From CAYUYV01 sp964522525 (lineage in GTDB: Bacteria > Pseudomonadota > Alphaproteobacteria > JAJFIK01), in NCBI GenBank assembly GCA_964522525.1, contig CAZFWG010000011.1:20258-84257 (forward strand): a DNA stretch of 64,000 nucleotides, read 5' to 3'. How positions within the stretch are numbered: the stretch's first letter is position 1; the number at the start of each line of letters is the position of its first letter. Below are positions 44,901 to 53,559 of this stretch, in pieces. Under the pieces are notes generated by a model. That model saw only the letters and a list, made by a program, of their open reading frames with translations, had not been told where the DNA came from and ran no database searches. Made by a program: the position numbers and the translations under genes.

Positions 44901-45189
44901 CGATCGCCGTCAGTTCCTCGATGACCGGAAGAAGCGGATCGAATTCCTCGTCGACTTCGCTGAAGGTCGTGATCTCGAAATCGACATTGGAAACCGGGCC
45001 GGCACTGGTAACGGCGCCCGCGTCACCGGCAAGCACCAGGAGATCATCGAGGATCGCCTGAACTTCCGGGCTGGCCGGAAACGCTTCCACGCCGATCAGA
45101 TCTTCGCGACCGGTCAGCTCATCCGCGCGACCGGTGAAGCCTTTGGTACCAAGGATCGGGATATCTGGACGTTCTTCGAAATCGGTCAT
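41983..45189 (-). CDS. Secreted RTX calcium-binding protein with HExxH protease-like and LamG-like domains
   Basis: A very acidic 1068-residue protein without Cys. The N-terminal part carries HELGHAFGI (zinc motif at residues 216-220), suggesting a metalloprotease, with HWAGLNDP and a LFILEDLGID block later. A beta region follows, then RTX nonapeptide repeats (GGAGDDLLIG and similar) at about 483-790, which bind calcium outside the cell, then a LamG/concanavalin-like domain (GISFDGVDDSVTV, FSVWFNSDVPFG). RTX proteins without signal peptides leave through type I secretion; none is in the window. ATG 45189 has GGGGAG 10 bases upstream; a longer frame to 45279 is less likely. No third zinc His in the usual metzincin position is seen. 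Confidence 0.85.
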   Translation of the reverse strand: MTDFEERPDIPILGTKGFTGRADELTGREDLIGVEAFPASPEVQAILDDLLVLAGDAGAVTSAGPVSNVDFEITTFSEVDEEFDPLLPVIEELTAIAIAEWTQFINPAEGAFLDVAVTVTSLGETAIAGSFFVFPGAVNEDGIFEFAGEFDDDGNYIITPVGLSEVRDGIDTNGDLPDIDLVVNIDFLGAPDAFLESDPDREVPAGFIDFLSVQLHELGHAFGITGFLEAGDDEFPVFTFPTPDFGVVTAPVASPFDLNVITDDLVQPFLTGASLEEGIGDITPLEFVTGPGSDLVHWAGLNDPRQPDFALALMNPFLFSGQVVDIGAGELFILEDLGIDVTIPDDLPASNEFDPLVAGTPTVFVGEEALVDPEGVAIPIEVSSAFITVIPSGVGFEVLGADGEVAQGRVTFPAPATLPPGEVFSPVEFAFVSFDGLLGADLQVNPADAADSFDVRLISPTQANLPGGNREEVFTVDVNFVAGTEGDDEISAEDGGPAIFGGAGDDLLIGTAGDDTLVGGTGDDEIVGLGGSDILDGGDGNDIITGGPGPDAIIDGDGDDIAVGGSGDDLFISGAGDDILEGGGGVDFLDLSDQTESVTVDLDVNSAGAAGTPSLEGVASGEGLGTDLLLEFENVLGGSGDDLIFGNNMPNALFGGGGDDTIHGFGGADLLDGGDGVDTVLFAATPGVTIDLAAGFGGPDAIVNFENATGSAMGPDVILGDAGDNILTGLGGDDVLNGREGDDLLDGGEGTDTFVLDEGFGVDLLFFESETDLLDIRASSEDAVDVAAALEDGVLDAEDDIVLDLDGSTIALFIGDDAAILDSTTSVSAEQVSLTAVFDAVSYWPSTDDSGDVLTDVAGGFNGVLDGAVFTADGPVGTGISFDGVDDSVTVANAPAFALDEGSFSVWFNSDVPFGETQTLVSKDEAFFGDGGHFNLQVNADNSLSVRLQSTDESVTVTGGFAEAGEFNHVVVNFGEETGLQLFVNGDLVGEDGFTGGIGSNMEDFVFGASGKALGFTPDSGLTDFFDGVLDEFALFDEALSAGEVALLFETGLEGETIVVDGSALEFA

Positions 45190-45519
45190 GTCGTGCCGGC
45201 TCCCCTGCTCTGATTGTTCTGACGCCTTGGCGGCGCCGATGAAACTCGGATCAACCGCTGCTGAGAACCCACACGACAAGCGTGCCGGTGCTGACCCTGC
45301 AGCCTCGCTGATCGCCGTTCGTTTTTGGCAGTAAGACCCCTGCAGGTACTGACCGCCCCCAAAATGCTATCCGGGGTGTGTGTTCTTGATTTTCGGAGGT
45401 CACGCCCCCTCACGCCCCGTTTACCAAACATGAGTGTGGAAGGAAGCGGCCGCCGGCTCAAGCCTTTCCTCGCCTCGGAGCGCATTTGTGATCGCGGAAA
45501 AGGCCGGATTGGCCGGTTG
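45190..45519. other. Intergenic region without a gene
   Basis: About 330 bases between the RTX protein start and the end of the cytochrome c gene, both on the minus strand. It should contain the RTX gene promoter, but I see no clear -35/-10 pair, repeat or terminator. Confidence 0.5.
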
Positions 45520-45924
45520 TCAAAGCGTCGCACGCTCCGCCGCGACTTGTTCCGGCGAGACGGGTGTTAACGGGGGTTGGGCGTTGTGGCCGAGCCCCTG
45601 GCGCACATAAGTGAGGATGTCGGCAAGGCTGTCATCGTCCAGGGCAGTAAAGCCCGGCATGGCATTGGCCCACAGGCCGGGGGCATCGGGACCGGGCGTC
45701 CCGATCAAGGTCCATCGAATGAGGGTTTCGGCAGCGCCCGTGACCACGGGACTGTCGAGCAGCGGCGGCTGAAAATTAGGCACGCCGCCGCCATCCGCTT
45801 GATGGCAAGTCAGGCAGTGGACGGCATAAAGGGACCGCCCCCGTTCCAGGTCCTGGGCCAAAGTCGGGACGGCCAGGAAAGCCGTCAGAACAACCATCAG
45901 GGCGCCGGCGGCCTTAGCCCCCAT
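45520..45924 (-). CDS. Exported c-type cytochrome
   Basis: A 134-residue periplasmic protein with a signal peptide (ALMVVLTAFLAVPTLAQ) and one heme-binding motif CLTCH. MPGF further on supplies the likely Met ligand. ATG 45924 has GGAAGG 6 bases upstream and overlaps the end of the dehydrogenase gene, so it is probably its electron acceptor. Confidence 0.88.
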   Translation of the reverse strand: MGAKAAGALMVVLTAFLAVPTLAQDLERGRSLYAVHCLTCHQADGGGVPNFQPPLLDSPVVTGAAETLIRWTLIGTPGPDAPGLWANAMPGFTALDDDSLADILTYVRQGLGHNAQPPLTPVSPEQVAAERATL

Positions 45925-47215
45925 GAACGACCTTCCAGATCCGTCCCCGGCGGGAATCCGTGATGTAAAGAGCGCCGTCGGGGCCTTCCGCGAGACCCAT
46001 GGGACGGAAGCGGGCGTCCCGCGGGCTCGACAGTGGATCGGCCCCCGCAAAGCCGTCGGCAAAGGTGCCCCAGTCGCCGGTGGGGCGTCCTTCGGCATCG
46101 AACGGGGCGAAAACCACCTGATAGCCGGCCTGGGGTCGGGGTGCGCGGTTCCAGGAGCCGTGAAAGGCGATGAACGCGCCGCCGGCCATGGATTTCGGCA
46201 GGCCCTTGCCACTGTGGAACAGCATGTCATTGGGCGCCCAATGGGCGGGAAAGCTGATCAACGGGTCGGCATAAAGGCCCGCTTCGGCCTCCATCTGTCC
46301 GTCTCCGCCATATTCTGGCGCCACGAGCCGCTTGCCGGACCGGGGGTCCACGAAAGTGTAGGGCCAGCCATATTCCTTGTCGCCCGCGACGATATGGAAC
46401 TCCTCCGCCGGCATCTCCGCATTGTCGCCCACATCGAAATAATCCGGCCACAGCGTATTGAGCTGGTCACGCCCATGCATGGTGAAGAACAGGGCCCCGG
46501 CCCCGCGATGCCAGTCCATCGCCACCGCATGGCGCAGACCGCGTGCCACCTGGGTGCCATCGATCATCTGGTCCTGGCCCGTCTCATCCGCCTGGAAACG
46601 CCAGATCCCCGCCCGCGTCAACTCATCACAGGGCTGACGACCGGGAGATCCCGGCGTGCGCCGTCTCTCCTGACAGCCATTGGAGGGCACACCGACTTCG
46701 ACGAACAGATGACCTTCATCGTCAAATGCCAGGGGCTTGGCCGCATGGGCGCGCTGTTTCGGAAAGCCCGTAACGATGACTTCGGGATCACCCTCGGGTA
46801 CGAGGCCTTCCTTGGGCAGAGGATAACGATAGACCGTCTCGTCCGATGACACATAAAGATGGCCCTCGCGGACCCCGATCCCCGTCCCCTCTATGGTGCT
46901 GAAGCGCTGATCCTCGTCCGCGACACCGTCACCATCATTGTCGCGCAAGGCCACGACCCCGTTGCCGTTGGCATCGGCGGCACCCAGATTGACATAGACC
47001 ACGCCGCCCGGCGCCACGGCCACATGGCGCGCGCGCCCCAGGCCATCGGCGAAGACCGTCGCCGAAAACCCGCTGGGCAGGCGCATCCCGAGGGTCTGAT
47101 CAATGGGGCCTGCGGCATCGACGGCATAGACCGGCGTATCGGCGGACACGCCGACGGCGTTCCAGGGCAAGATGGCAACGGCCACGAGCGCGAGATGACA
47201 GATCCGGGTCAGCAT
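45914..47215 (-). CDS. PQQ-dependent sugar (sorbosone-type) dehydrogenase
   Basis: A 433-residue exported beta-propeller protein with a signal peptide (LALVAVAILPWNAVGVSA). Typical blocks are LPSGFSATVFADGLG, RGLRHAVAMDWHRG, FTMHGRDQL and AFHGSWNRAPRPQAGYQVV, as in soluble aldose/sorbosone dehydrogenases. It should oxidise a sugar or aldehyde in the periplasm with PQQ and pass electrons to the overlapping cytochrome c. The substrate is not known, and no PQQ synthesis genes are present here. Confidence 0.87.
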   Translation of the reverse strand: MLTRICHLALVAVAILPWNAVGVSADTPVYAVDAAGPIDQTLGMRLPSGFSATVFADGLGRARHVAVAPGGVVYVNLGAADANGNGVVALRDNDGDGVADEDQRFSTIEGTGIGVREGHLYVSSDETVYRYPLPKEGLVPEGDPEVIVTGFPKQRAHAAKPLAFDDEGHLFVEVGVPSNGCQERRRTPGSPGRQPCDELTRAGIWRFQADETGQDQMIDGTQVARGLRHAVAMDWHRGAGALFFTMHGRDQLNTLWPDYFDVGDNAEMPAEEFHIVAGDKEYGWPYTFVDPRSGKRLVAPEYGGDGQMEAEAGLYADPLISFPAHWAPNDMLFHSGKGLPKSMAGGAFIAFHGSWNRAPRPQAGYQVVFAPFDAEGRPTGDWGTFADGFAGADPLSSPRDARFRPMGLAEGPDGALYITDSRRGRIWKVVHGG

Positions 47216-47366
47216 GGGTCTGCTCCTTGAAAGAGGGCTCCGTTGGTGGACCGGCCTGGCCGGGATCCCCCATCACCAAAGGGCTTGCATTAGGCCCCGG
47301 CACTATACGCCGACAATGCGTTATGCCAAACCATGGCGCCGCCCCTACCGACAGGAAAGGACCCCT

Positions 47367-49499
47367 ATGACGGACACCGCCCCCACGCCCCCTCGCCCGG
47401 AACGCCGTTCCCACCTCCTTGGCCTCCACGGACGGGAACGGGACGATGCCTATTACTGGATGCGGGATGACAACTGGCAGGCCGTGATGCGGGATCCGAC
47501 CCTGCTGCAAGTGGATATCCGTGATCATCTCGAGGCGGAGAATAGCTACGCGGAAGCGATGCTCGCCCCCACCAGGATCCTCAGACAGACCCTGTTTGAG
47601 GAAATGAAGGGCCGCATCAAGGAAGATGACTCCGACGTGCCGACCCCCTATGGCCCCTATCTTTACTGGTCCCGCTTCGATGCTGGCGGGCAGCACCCGG
47701 TCTATTGCCGCGCCCGCGCGCCGGAGGGCGCCACGGACCCCGTTGCCGATGCACAATCGGGGACGGTCGAGGTGCTTCTCGACGGTGACGACATGGCCAA
47801 GGCCCATGCGTTTTTCGACCTTGCCTCCGTCGATCCCAGTCCGGATCATCGCTATTTCGCCTATGCGGCGGATACACAAGGGTCGGAGCTGTTCACGATC
47901 CGGATCCGCGATCTTGAGACCGGCCAGGATCTCGCCACGGTGATCGAGGGCACGGCCGGTGATTTCGTGTGGAGTGCCGACGCCCGACACCTCCTCTATG
48001 TACGCCGGGATGCCAATCTCCGGCCGTCCAGCGTCTGGCTGCACCGGCTGGGTCAGGATCCCGACACCGATACGCTGGTCTACGAAGAAAGCGATCCGTC
48101 CTTCTATGTGGGGATCGACCGAACCGAAAGCGACGCCTTCATCGTGATCGAAAGCAGCGACCACGATTCATCCGAGGTCCGCGTTCTCGATGCCAGAGCC
48201 CCTGGCGGCGAAGCGCGGCTCATCGCTCCACGCCGCACCGGTCATCTCTATTCGGTCAGCCACCATGGAGACCGGTTCTATATCGTGACGAATTCAGGTG
48301 GCGCGGAGGATTTCCGCCTGGTGAGCGCGCCGGTGGCGACCGCGGGTGAAGACCATTGGCGCGAAGAGGTGGCCCACGAGCCGGGCCGCCTCATTCTCAG
48401 CCTGTTGCTGTTCAGAGATTTCATGGTTCGGCTCGAGCGGGAGAACGGCCTGCCCCATATTGTCCTGACACGGATGACAGACGGACAGCTCGATGCCGAG
48501 AACAGGATCGCATTCGACGAGGAGGCCTATGCGCTGGCACTTCATCCCGGCGACGAGTTCGACACGGATCGTTTGCGCTTTGCCTATGAATCCCCCACGA
48601 CGCCCGCCCAGATCTATGACTATCACATGACCACGGGCGAGCGCATCCTGCGCAAGGTTCAGGAAGTACCGAGCGGACATGATCCGGCCGACTATGTCAC
48701 ACGGCGCATGATGATCGCCGCGCCCGATGGCGCGCAGGTCCCCGTGACGTTGCTCCATCATCGCGATCACCCGCCCGGACCCCGGACCCCGACCCTGCTC
48801 TACGGCTATGGCAGCTACGGTTATGCGCTTCCGGCCCATTTTTCGGTCACGCGGCTGTCGCTCGTCGATCGGGGCTTTCTCTATGCCATCGCCCATGTCC
48901 GCGGCGGCATGGAGAAGGGATACCATTGGTATACGGATGGGAAGCTTGGGAACAAGATCAACAGCTTCACGGATTTCATCGCCGTGGGAGAGGCCCTGGC
49001 GGCCGCCGGCATGACATCGGCAGGCCGGATCATCGCCCATGGCGGCAGCGCGGGCGGCCTTTTGGTCGGCGCCGCGGTCAACCTGCGCCCCGACCTGTTC
49101 CAGGCCGTGCTGGCGGAGGTTCCGTTTGTTGATGTACTGACGACGATCTGCGATGCGGACCTGCCCCTGACACCCCCGGAATGGACCGAATGGGGCAATC
49201 CGATCACGGATGTCGAGGCCTATGACCGCATCGCGGGCTATTCGCCCTATGACAATGTTCGCGAGACCGCCTTTCCCCATATCCTCGCGACCGCCGGACT
49301 GAGCGACCCCCGGGTCACCTACTGGGAACCGGCCAAATGGGTGGCGCGGATCCGCGAAAAACGCAGCGATGATCGCCTCACCCTGTTGTGGACCTATATG
49401 GAAGCCGGCCATGGCGGCGCGACCGGGCGCTTTGATCAATTGAACGAAATCGCCATGCTCTACGCTTTCGCGATCCATGTCGCGCAAGGAACCGGTTAG
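47367..49499 (+). CDS. ptrB: Oligopeptidase B (prolyl oligopeptidase family, S9A)
   Basis: A 710-residue serine peptidase: an N-terminal seven-bladed beta propeller that gates access and a C-terminal alpha/beta hydrolase. The catalytic triad is S561 (GGSAGG), D647 (SDPRV) and H682 (EAGHGG). It cuts small peptides after basic residues in the cytoplasm. ATG 47367 has AGGAAAGG upstream. It stands alone between two oppositely oriented units. Confidence 0.93.
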   Translation: MTDTAPTPPRPERRSHLLGLHGRERDDAYYWMRDDNWQAVMRDPTLLQVDIRDHLEAENSYAEAMLAPTRILRQTLFEEMKGRIKEDDSDVPTPYGPYLYWSRFDAGGQHPVYCRARAPEGATDPVADAQSGTVEVLLDGDDMAKAHAFFDLASVDPSPDHRYFAYAADTQGSELFTIRIRDLETGQDLATVIEGTAGDFVWSADARHLLYVRRDANLRPSSVWLHRLGQDPDTDTLVYEESDPSFYVGIDRTESDAFIVIESSDHDSSEVRVLDARAPGGEARLIAPRRTGHLYSVSHHGDRFYIVTNSGGAEDFRLVSAPVATAGEDHWREEVAHEPGRLILSLLLFRDFMVRLERENGLPHIVLTRMTDGQLDAENRIAFDEEAYALALHPGDEFDTDRLRFAYESPTTPAQIYDYHMTTGERILRKVQEVPSGHDPADYVTRRMMIAAPDGAQVPVTLLHHRDHPPGPRTPTLLYGYGSYGYALPAHFSVTRLSLVDRGFLYAIAHVRGGMEKGYHWYTDGKLGNKINSFTDFIAVGEALAAAGMTSAGRIIAHGGSAGGLLVGAAVNLRPDLFQAVLAEVPFVDVLTTICDADLPLTPPEWTEWGNPITDVEAYDRIAGYSPYDNVRETAFPHILATAGLSDPRVTYWEPAKWVARIREKRSDDRLTLLWTYMEAGHGGATGRFDQLNEIAMLYAFAIHVAQGTG

Positions 49500-49614
49500 C
49501 CCGCGTGGGGATCGCGGCAGCCGGATCCGGCGTGGGCAGATGGCCTTTCGCGCTCCCTCCGACCACGGTTTAAACGACAGGCACAAACAAAGCCGGACGT
49601 GAACACGAAGCGAA

Positions 49615-49644
49615 ACGGGCCGCCTTTTCGCAAAGGCAGCCCGT
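49615..49644 (-). terminator. Probable terminator of the TPR-TonB operon
   Basis: On the minus strand ACGGGCTGCCTTT and AAAGGCGGCCCGT form a 13-pair stem with one G-U pair, followed by TTTCGCTTCG. The T run is short, so the call is moderate. It lies about 50 bases after the TPR gene stop. Confidence 0.5.
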
Positions 49645-49692
49645 CTCGTTCGTCGTTTCTAACGTCTGTTCGGCGTGGGGACGGATCCGGCG

Positions 49693-51642
49693 TCAGCCGT
49701 TGTCGCCGCCCTCTTCACCGGCGGCTTCCGGTTCGCCATCGGCGGCTCCCTCTTCCCCGGCAGGTCCGGCCGCGCCATCGGTCTCGTCCGCGGCGGCCTC
49801 TCCTTCGCCGCCTTCTTCACTGGCAGCACCCGGCACCGGGAGTAGTTCCGCTTCCTCATCCGGCACATTCGGTGTTGCCGGACGGTTGCCCGTCAGCTCC
49901 TCGATGATGTCCGCCGCCTGACGGAGATTGTTTTCGGCAACAGTCACGAGATTGATCCGCTCGACGATCAACTTTTCGAGGCGTTCGATCTCTTCCACGT
50001 CGCCGCTGGGCAGGTCGAACCGGCGGGCGACGTCGATGGCTTCCCGGGCCGTCTCGGCATCGGTTTCCGCGTTCACCCGCTGATCGGTCAGGCGGTTGGT
50101 CGCTTCTTCGTTGCGGATCTCATATTCATCAAGCGCCCGATCCCGTTCGATATCGCTCGTTGCCTCCCGGGCGCGCTCGGCCGTCTCCCGGGCCTGGATA
50201 GCCACATCCCGGATCAATTCCAGATCCGTAATCGCAGCTCCGACAGTACTGGAGAGATCAAGCAGGGTCTGGATCGCGTTGACCTGCTCGTTCTGGGCTT
50301 CGACCCGGATCTGCTCTTCCAGAAACTCGATCCAGGTTTCCGCATCCCTCTTCGCGTTCGAGTAGTTGGCCGCCCGGCGGAAGGCCTCCAGCGCCTGACG
50401 ACGACGCCCCTGATTGCTCCGCGAGTGACCGAGCAGGAGCCATGCGCTGCCTTCTTGGCTTCTGTTGAGGCCCCCCCGGCGCAGGGCCGAATTGAGATAC
50501 CGTTCGGCCTGGGCCCATTCCTCGTCCTGAGCGAAGGTCCCGGCGATCAGGAAGTCCAGGCGCCCATTGGGCGCAAGCTCACTGGCGGCAATAAGCGCCG
50601 TCCTGGCTTTTGCGTATTCACGGGAGGCCAGCCAGAAATTTCCGAGCTTTTCGAGATTTTCCGACGTACGTTCGATGCGGCCCGCCTCTAGCTCGGACTC
50701 AAGCAGTTTGGCCGCCTTGAAGGGGTATCCGTAGAAAGAGTGAAGTTCGGCCAAGGTGACCAGTTCCCGGCTCCGGGTCAGGAAACCGAGCTTGTACCGC
50801 AACTCGATGACGGCATAGGCATCCTTTTCCCGGCCCAGTTCCTGGTAGCCGGCGGCCAGTTGCTGCCAATAGATGTCCTTGTCCGGGAACTGAGTGATGA
50901 TGGTTTCAAGGAGCGGCACGGCCTTGGCCCAATCCCCGAGCGCGATATAGACGGTCACCAGGAGACGCAGATACCCCTCATTCGGGTTGGGCGTCAGTTC
51001 GACAGCCCGCTCCGCCCGCGGCAGGGCATCACGCCAGCGTTCCTGGATCGCATAGGCCTGGGCCAACAGGTAATAGGCACCCGCCCCCGGCTCAGGGGTC
51101 AGCTCGAAATACTGTTCGAGGACACGAATGGCATCGTCGAAGCGCTCGACGCTCAGATAGAGGCCGCCCAGGAAGAAATAAAGCTCCGCAAGCTGATCTT
51201 CGATGAAGGCGCCGGTTGCGACCGCCCCTTCAAGAGACCGGATGGCCGGCTCATATTGCTCGAGTTCCAGCTGGAAATTCGCAAGCGTGCGCAGCATGAT
51301 GCCGCGCTCGTAGGGGGTGAGATCGTCCCGGTCCAGGACCCGTTGAATAACGCGTATCGCCCCCTGATAGTCCTCGTTCTCATCGACCAGTGTCTGCGCT
51401 TCGAAAAAGGCTTCCGTCACCACACGGCTGGTCAGCTGACCCTGGGATCCCTGGGCAAAGGCTTGAGGCATCGGCGACAGGCTCATCCGATCCGCGCCAT
51501 GGGCAAAGGCGGCCAAGGCGGCGGCGCTGGCCATGGCCAGGGTGGAAAGGCGCACACCCTTGACGCGTTCCGCCAGATCTCCCTTGGCGCCAAACGCGCG
51601 CCGCGTCCGAAGTCCCGTCTTTATCGTCCGTGCCGGTGCCAT
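49693..51642 (-). CDS. Periplasmic TPR-repeat protein of the TonB operon
   Basis: A 649-residue protein with an N-terminal signal segment (STLAMASAAALAAFAHG) and multiple TPR repeats through about residue 420 (pairs of helices such as AIRVLEQYFELTPEPGAGAYY). A coiled-coil-like region (AETDAETAREAIDVAR) and a low-complexity Glu/Gly/Ala tail of about 60 residues follow. Genes like this accompany TonB-ExbB-ExbD-TtpC operons in marine proteobacteria. ATG 51642 has AGGAGG 6 bases upstream. Confidence 0.8.
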   Translation of the reverse strand: MAPARTIKTGLRTRRAFGAKGDLAERVKGVRLSTLAMASAAALAAFAHGADRMSLSPMPQAFAQGSQGQLTSRVVTEAFFEAQTLVDENEDYQGAIRVIQRVLDRDDLTPYERGIMLRTLANFQLELEQYEPAIRSLEGAVATGAFIEDQLAELYFFLGGLYLSVERFDDAIRVLEQYFELTPEPGAGAYYLLAQAYAIQERWRDALPRAERAVELTPNPNEGYLRLLVTVYIALGDWAKAVPLLETIITQFPDKDIYWQQLAAGYQELGREKDAYAVIELRYKLGFLTRSRELVTLAELHSFYGYPFKAAKLLESELEAGRIERTSENLEKLGNFWLASREYAKARTALIAASELAPNGRLDFLIAGTFAQDEEWAQAERYLNSALRRGGLNRSQEGSAWLLLGHSRSNQGRRRQALEAFRRAANYSNAKRDAETWIEFLEEQIRVEAQNEQVNAIQTLLDLSSTVGAAITDLELIRDVAIQARETAERAREATSDIERDRALDEYEIRNEEATNRLTDQRVNAETDAETAREAIDVARRFDLPSGDVEEIERLEKLIVERINLVTVAENNLRQAADIIEELTGNRPATPNVPDEEAELLPVPGAASEEGGEGEAAADETDGAAGPAGEEGAADGEPEAAGEEGGDNG

Positions 51643-51764
51643 CCAAACCCTCCTGGGCCTCAAGTCATTGTCATTCTTCCGGGTGCGCGCTCCTTTGGAG
51701 CCGACCGCGTTTCGGAAGCGACGTCACGGGCATCAACCGAGGCCCGCGCCCCAAATCGACCGGC

Positions 51765-52382
51765 TCACCGCCGTCCGTTGCCTTCCTCAAGCTTGAAGTC
51801 GATCGTCACCCGCACGCCCGGCCGATCCGCCGGTTTGCCGTCCCGGATCTGCGGACGATATTTCCAGCGCACCACGGCGCGCAGGGCTTCCCGCTCGAAC
51901 ACCGAAGACGAGGATTCAACCACCCGCGGATCCTTCACTGACCCGTCGGCCGCGATCGTGAACTCGACGATCACCCACCCTTCCTGGCCGCGCTGGGAAG
52001 CGCGCCGGGGATATTGCGGCGGAATACGGACGATCGGCTGCGGGTCCCGTTCATTGATCGTGACACCGCCCAGACCGGAGAGCCCCACATCGGGCCGCGG
52101 AAGGCCGATGGATCCCGCCCCCACGTCAGGGCGCGTGCTTTCCTGGGGCGCCGGCGGCGGCGGCGGCGGCGGCTCGTCCTGCTGTTCGGGACGCTGCAGC
52201 TCCCGATCATTGGCGCGCACTTCTTCGTCACGCTGGGTCCGTGTCACCTCAATGGGCGGCACTTCCTCAAGCTCTTCCTGTTGGATCTTTTCCGTGGTGA
52301 TCAAAACCTTCATCAGCATGAAGAGGCCCACGGTCACGACCGCCGCGAGGGGAACACCGAATGCTGTCCGCGCAAAGCCCAT
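51765..52382 (-). CDS. TonB family energy-transducing protein
   Basis: A 205-residue protein with one N-terminal membrane helix (VPLAAVVTVGLFMLM), a Pro-rich periplasmic spacer with seven consecutive Pro, and a C-terminal TonB domain (PQYPRRASQRGQEGWVIVEF, then WKYRPQIRDGKP). It transmits the energy of the ExbBD motor to outer membrane receptors for siderophores or other nutrients. ATG 52382 has GAGGCAGGA upstream. No TonB-dependent receptor is in the window. Confidence 0.9.
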   Translation of the reverse strand: MGFARTAFGVPLAAVVTVGLFMLMKVLITTEKIQQEELEEVPPIEVTRTQRDEEVRANDRELQRPEQQDEPPPPPPPAPQESTRPDVGAGSIGLPRPDVGLSGLGGVTINERDPQPIVRIPPQYPRRASQRGQEGWVIVEFTIAADGSVKDPRVVESSSSVFEREALRAVVRWKYRPQIRDGKPADRPGVRVTIDFKLEEGNGRR

Positions 52383-52392
52383 GGGTCCTGCC

Positions 52393-53379
52393 TCACTCTT
52401 GCTTCGTTGCGACGGTGACACTGGGTGCGCCGGCCAGGCGAGCCTGGTCCATGACCTGCACCACGATTCCGGTATCCGCCTCTTCGTCGGCCTGAATGAT
52501 CACAGGCCCCTTGGGATTGTCCGTGCGCAGCCGTTCCACCTGTGTGCGCACCGCACGCACCTCAATCTCACGGCCGTCAATGAAGACCCGGCTGTCCGCG
52601 TCCACCGCAACAAGCACGGAGATGTTCGCTTTCTCCTGGTCGGTCTCCGCGTCGGGCCGGACCACCTCGACACCGGTCTCGCGGACGAACACCGCCGTCA
52701 CGATGAAAAAGATCAGCATAATGAACACGATGTCGAGCATCGGCGTCAGATCGACCGTACCCTCGTCTTCCTCCGCCTGTTCCCGCTTGCGCCGCGCGCC
52801 GCCGGTCCGGCCGACCCATTTGTCCCGGTCTTCCGGGAAGTGGATCTCGAGGGCGTCCTCGATCTTCTGAGTTGAACGCTTGGCGCGGCGCTCCAACAGG
52901 GTGCTGAAATAAAGGCCGGAGATCGCCGCGACCATGCCCGCCATGGTCGGGATCGTGGCCTTGGACACGCCGGAGGCCATGGCGCGGGCGTTACTGGCGC
53001 CGGTGGCGGCCATGACGTCGAACACTTCCACCATCCCTGTCACGGTACCGAGCAGGCCGAAAAACGGGGCCAGGGCCACGAGAGTTTTAATGGTGCCGAG
53101 AGAATGATTGCTCTCCAGATTGACCTGGGAGATCAGCTGGGTCCGTATCTGGTGCGCGTGCCAGGAACTCTTGTCCGGCCGGGCTTCCCAGAGACTGAGA
53201 ACTTTCTTGCTGGTCGCGGGATAGGTGGCCAAGAAATACCAAAACCGCTCCAGGATCATGGTCCACATCAGGAAGGTGATGCCCATGATCCACAACAGAA
53301 CCGGGCCGCCCGTTTCCACGAAGTCCCGCAAACTTGTGAAAATCACGAAGGGATTCAAACTGGACAAGAGATCATTCAT
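52393..53379 (-). CDS. Fused ExbB-ExbD proton channel protein
   Basis: One 328-residue frame holds a complete ExbB/TolQ-like part and a complete ExbD-like part. Residues 1-185 have three membrane helices and the SLGTIKTLVALAPFFGLLGT block of TonB2-type ExbB. Residues 195-328 have the ExbD helix with the essential Asp216 (DLTPMLDIVFIMLIFFIV) and the periplasmic domain. The join (DKWVGRTGGARRKREQ) lies in the cytoplasm for both, so the fusion is topologically possible. No stop, and no usable start for a separate ExbD, lies between the two parts. An ATG in another frame at the junction leaves a small indel as the alternative. The parts drive TonB. Confidence 0.85.
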   Translation of the reverse strand: MNDLLSSLNPFVIFTSLRDFVETGGPVLLWIMGITFLMWTMILERFWYFLATYPATSKKVLSLWEARPDKSSWHAHQIRTQLISQVNLESNHSLGTIKTLVALAPFFGLLGTVTGMVEVFDVMAATGASNARAMASGVSKATIPTMAGMVAAISGLYFSTLLERRAKRSTQKIEDALEIHFPEDRDKWVGRTGGARRKREQAEEDEGTVDLTPMLDIVFIMLIFFIVTAVFVRETGVEVVRPDAETDQEKANISVLVAVDADSRVFIDGREIEVRAVRTQVERLRTDNPKGPVIIQADEEADTGIVVQVMDQARLAGAPSVTVATKQE

Positions 53380-53559
53380 CTTCCAGCGGACCTTTCCTCA
53401 CAAGCGCCCAAACGTCCCGCGCCCGAACCTTCCGGTATCACCCGGCGCGTTGGTGGAAGATGCGGTGACGCTCCGTCCCGGCGACAACCCCGCTTCCACC
53501 CCAGTGAAAGCCGGAGACCGGACGCCGCGTCGGCGTGACATCCGGTCTCCAATCTCCGA

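Noticed and set aside
49693..51663. Long plus-strand open frames over the TPR, TonB and ExbB-ExbD genes (for example 50740-52875)
   Set aside because: They are mirror frames of GC-rich genes; the proteins they would encode are Arg/Gly/Pro-rich without domains, while the minus-strand products have clear families.
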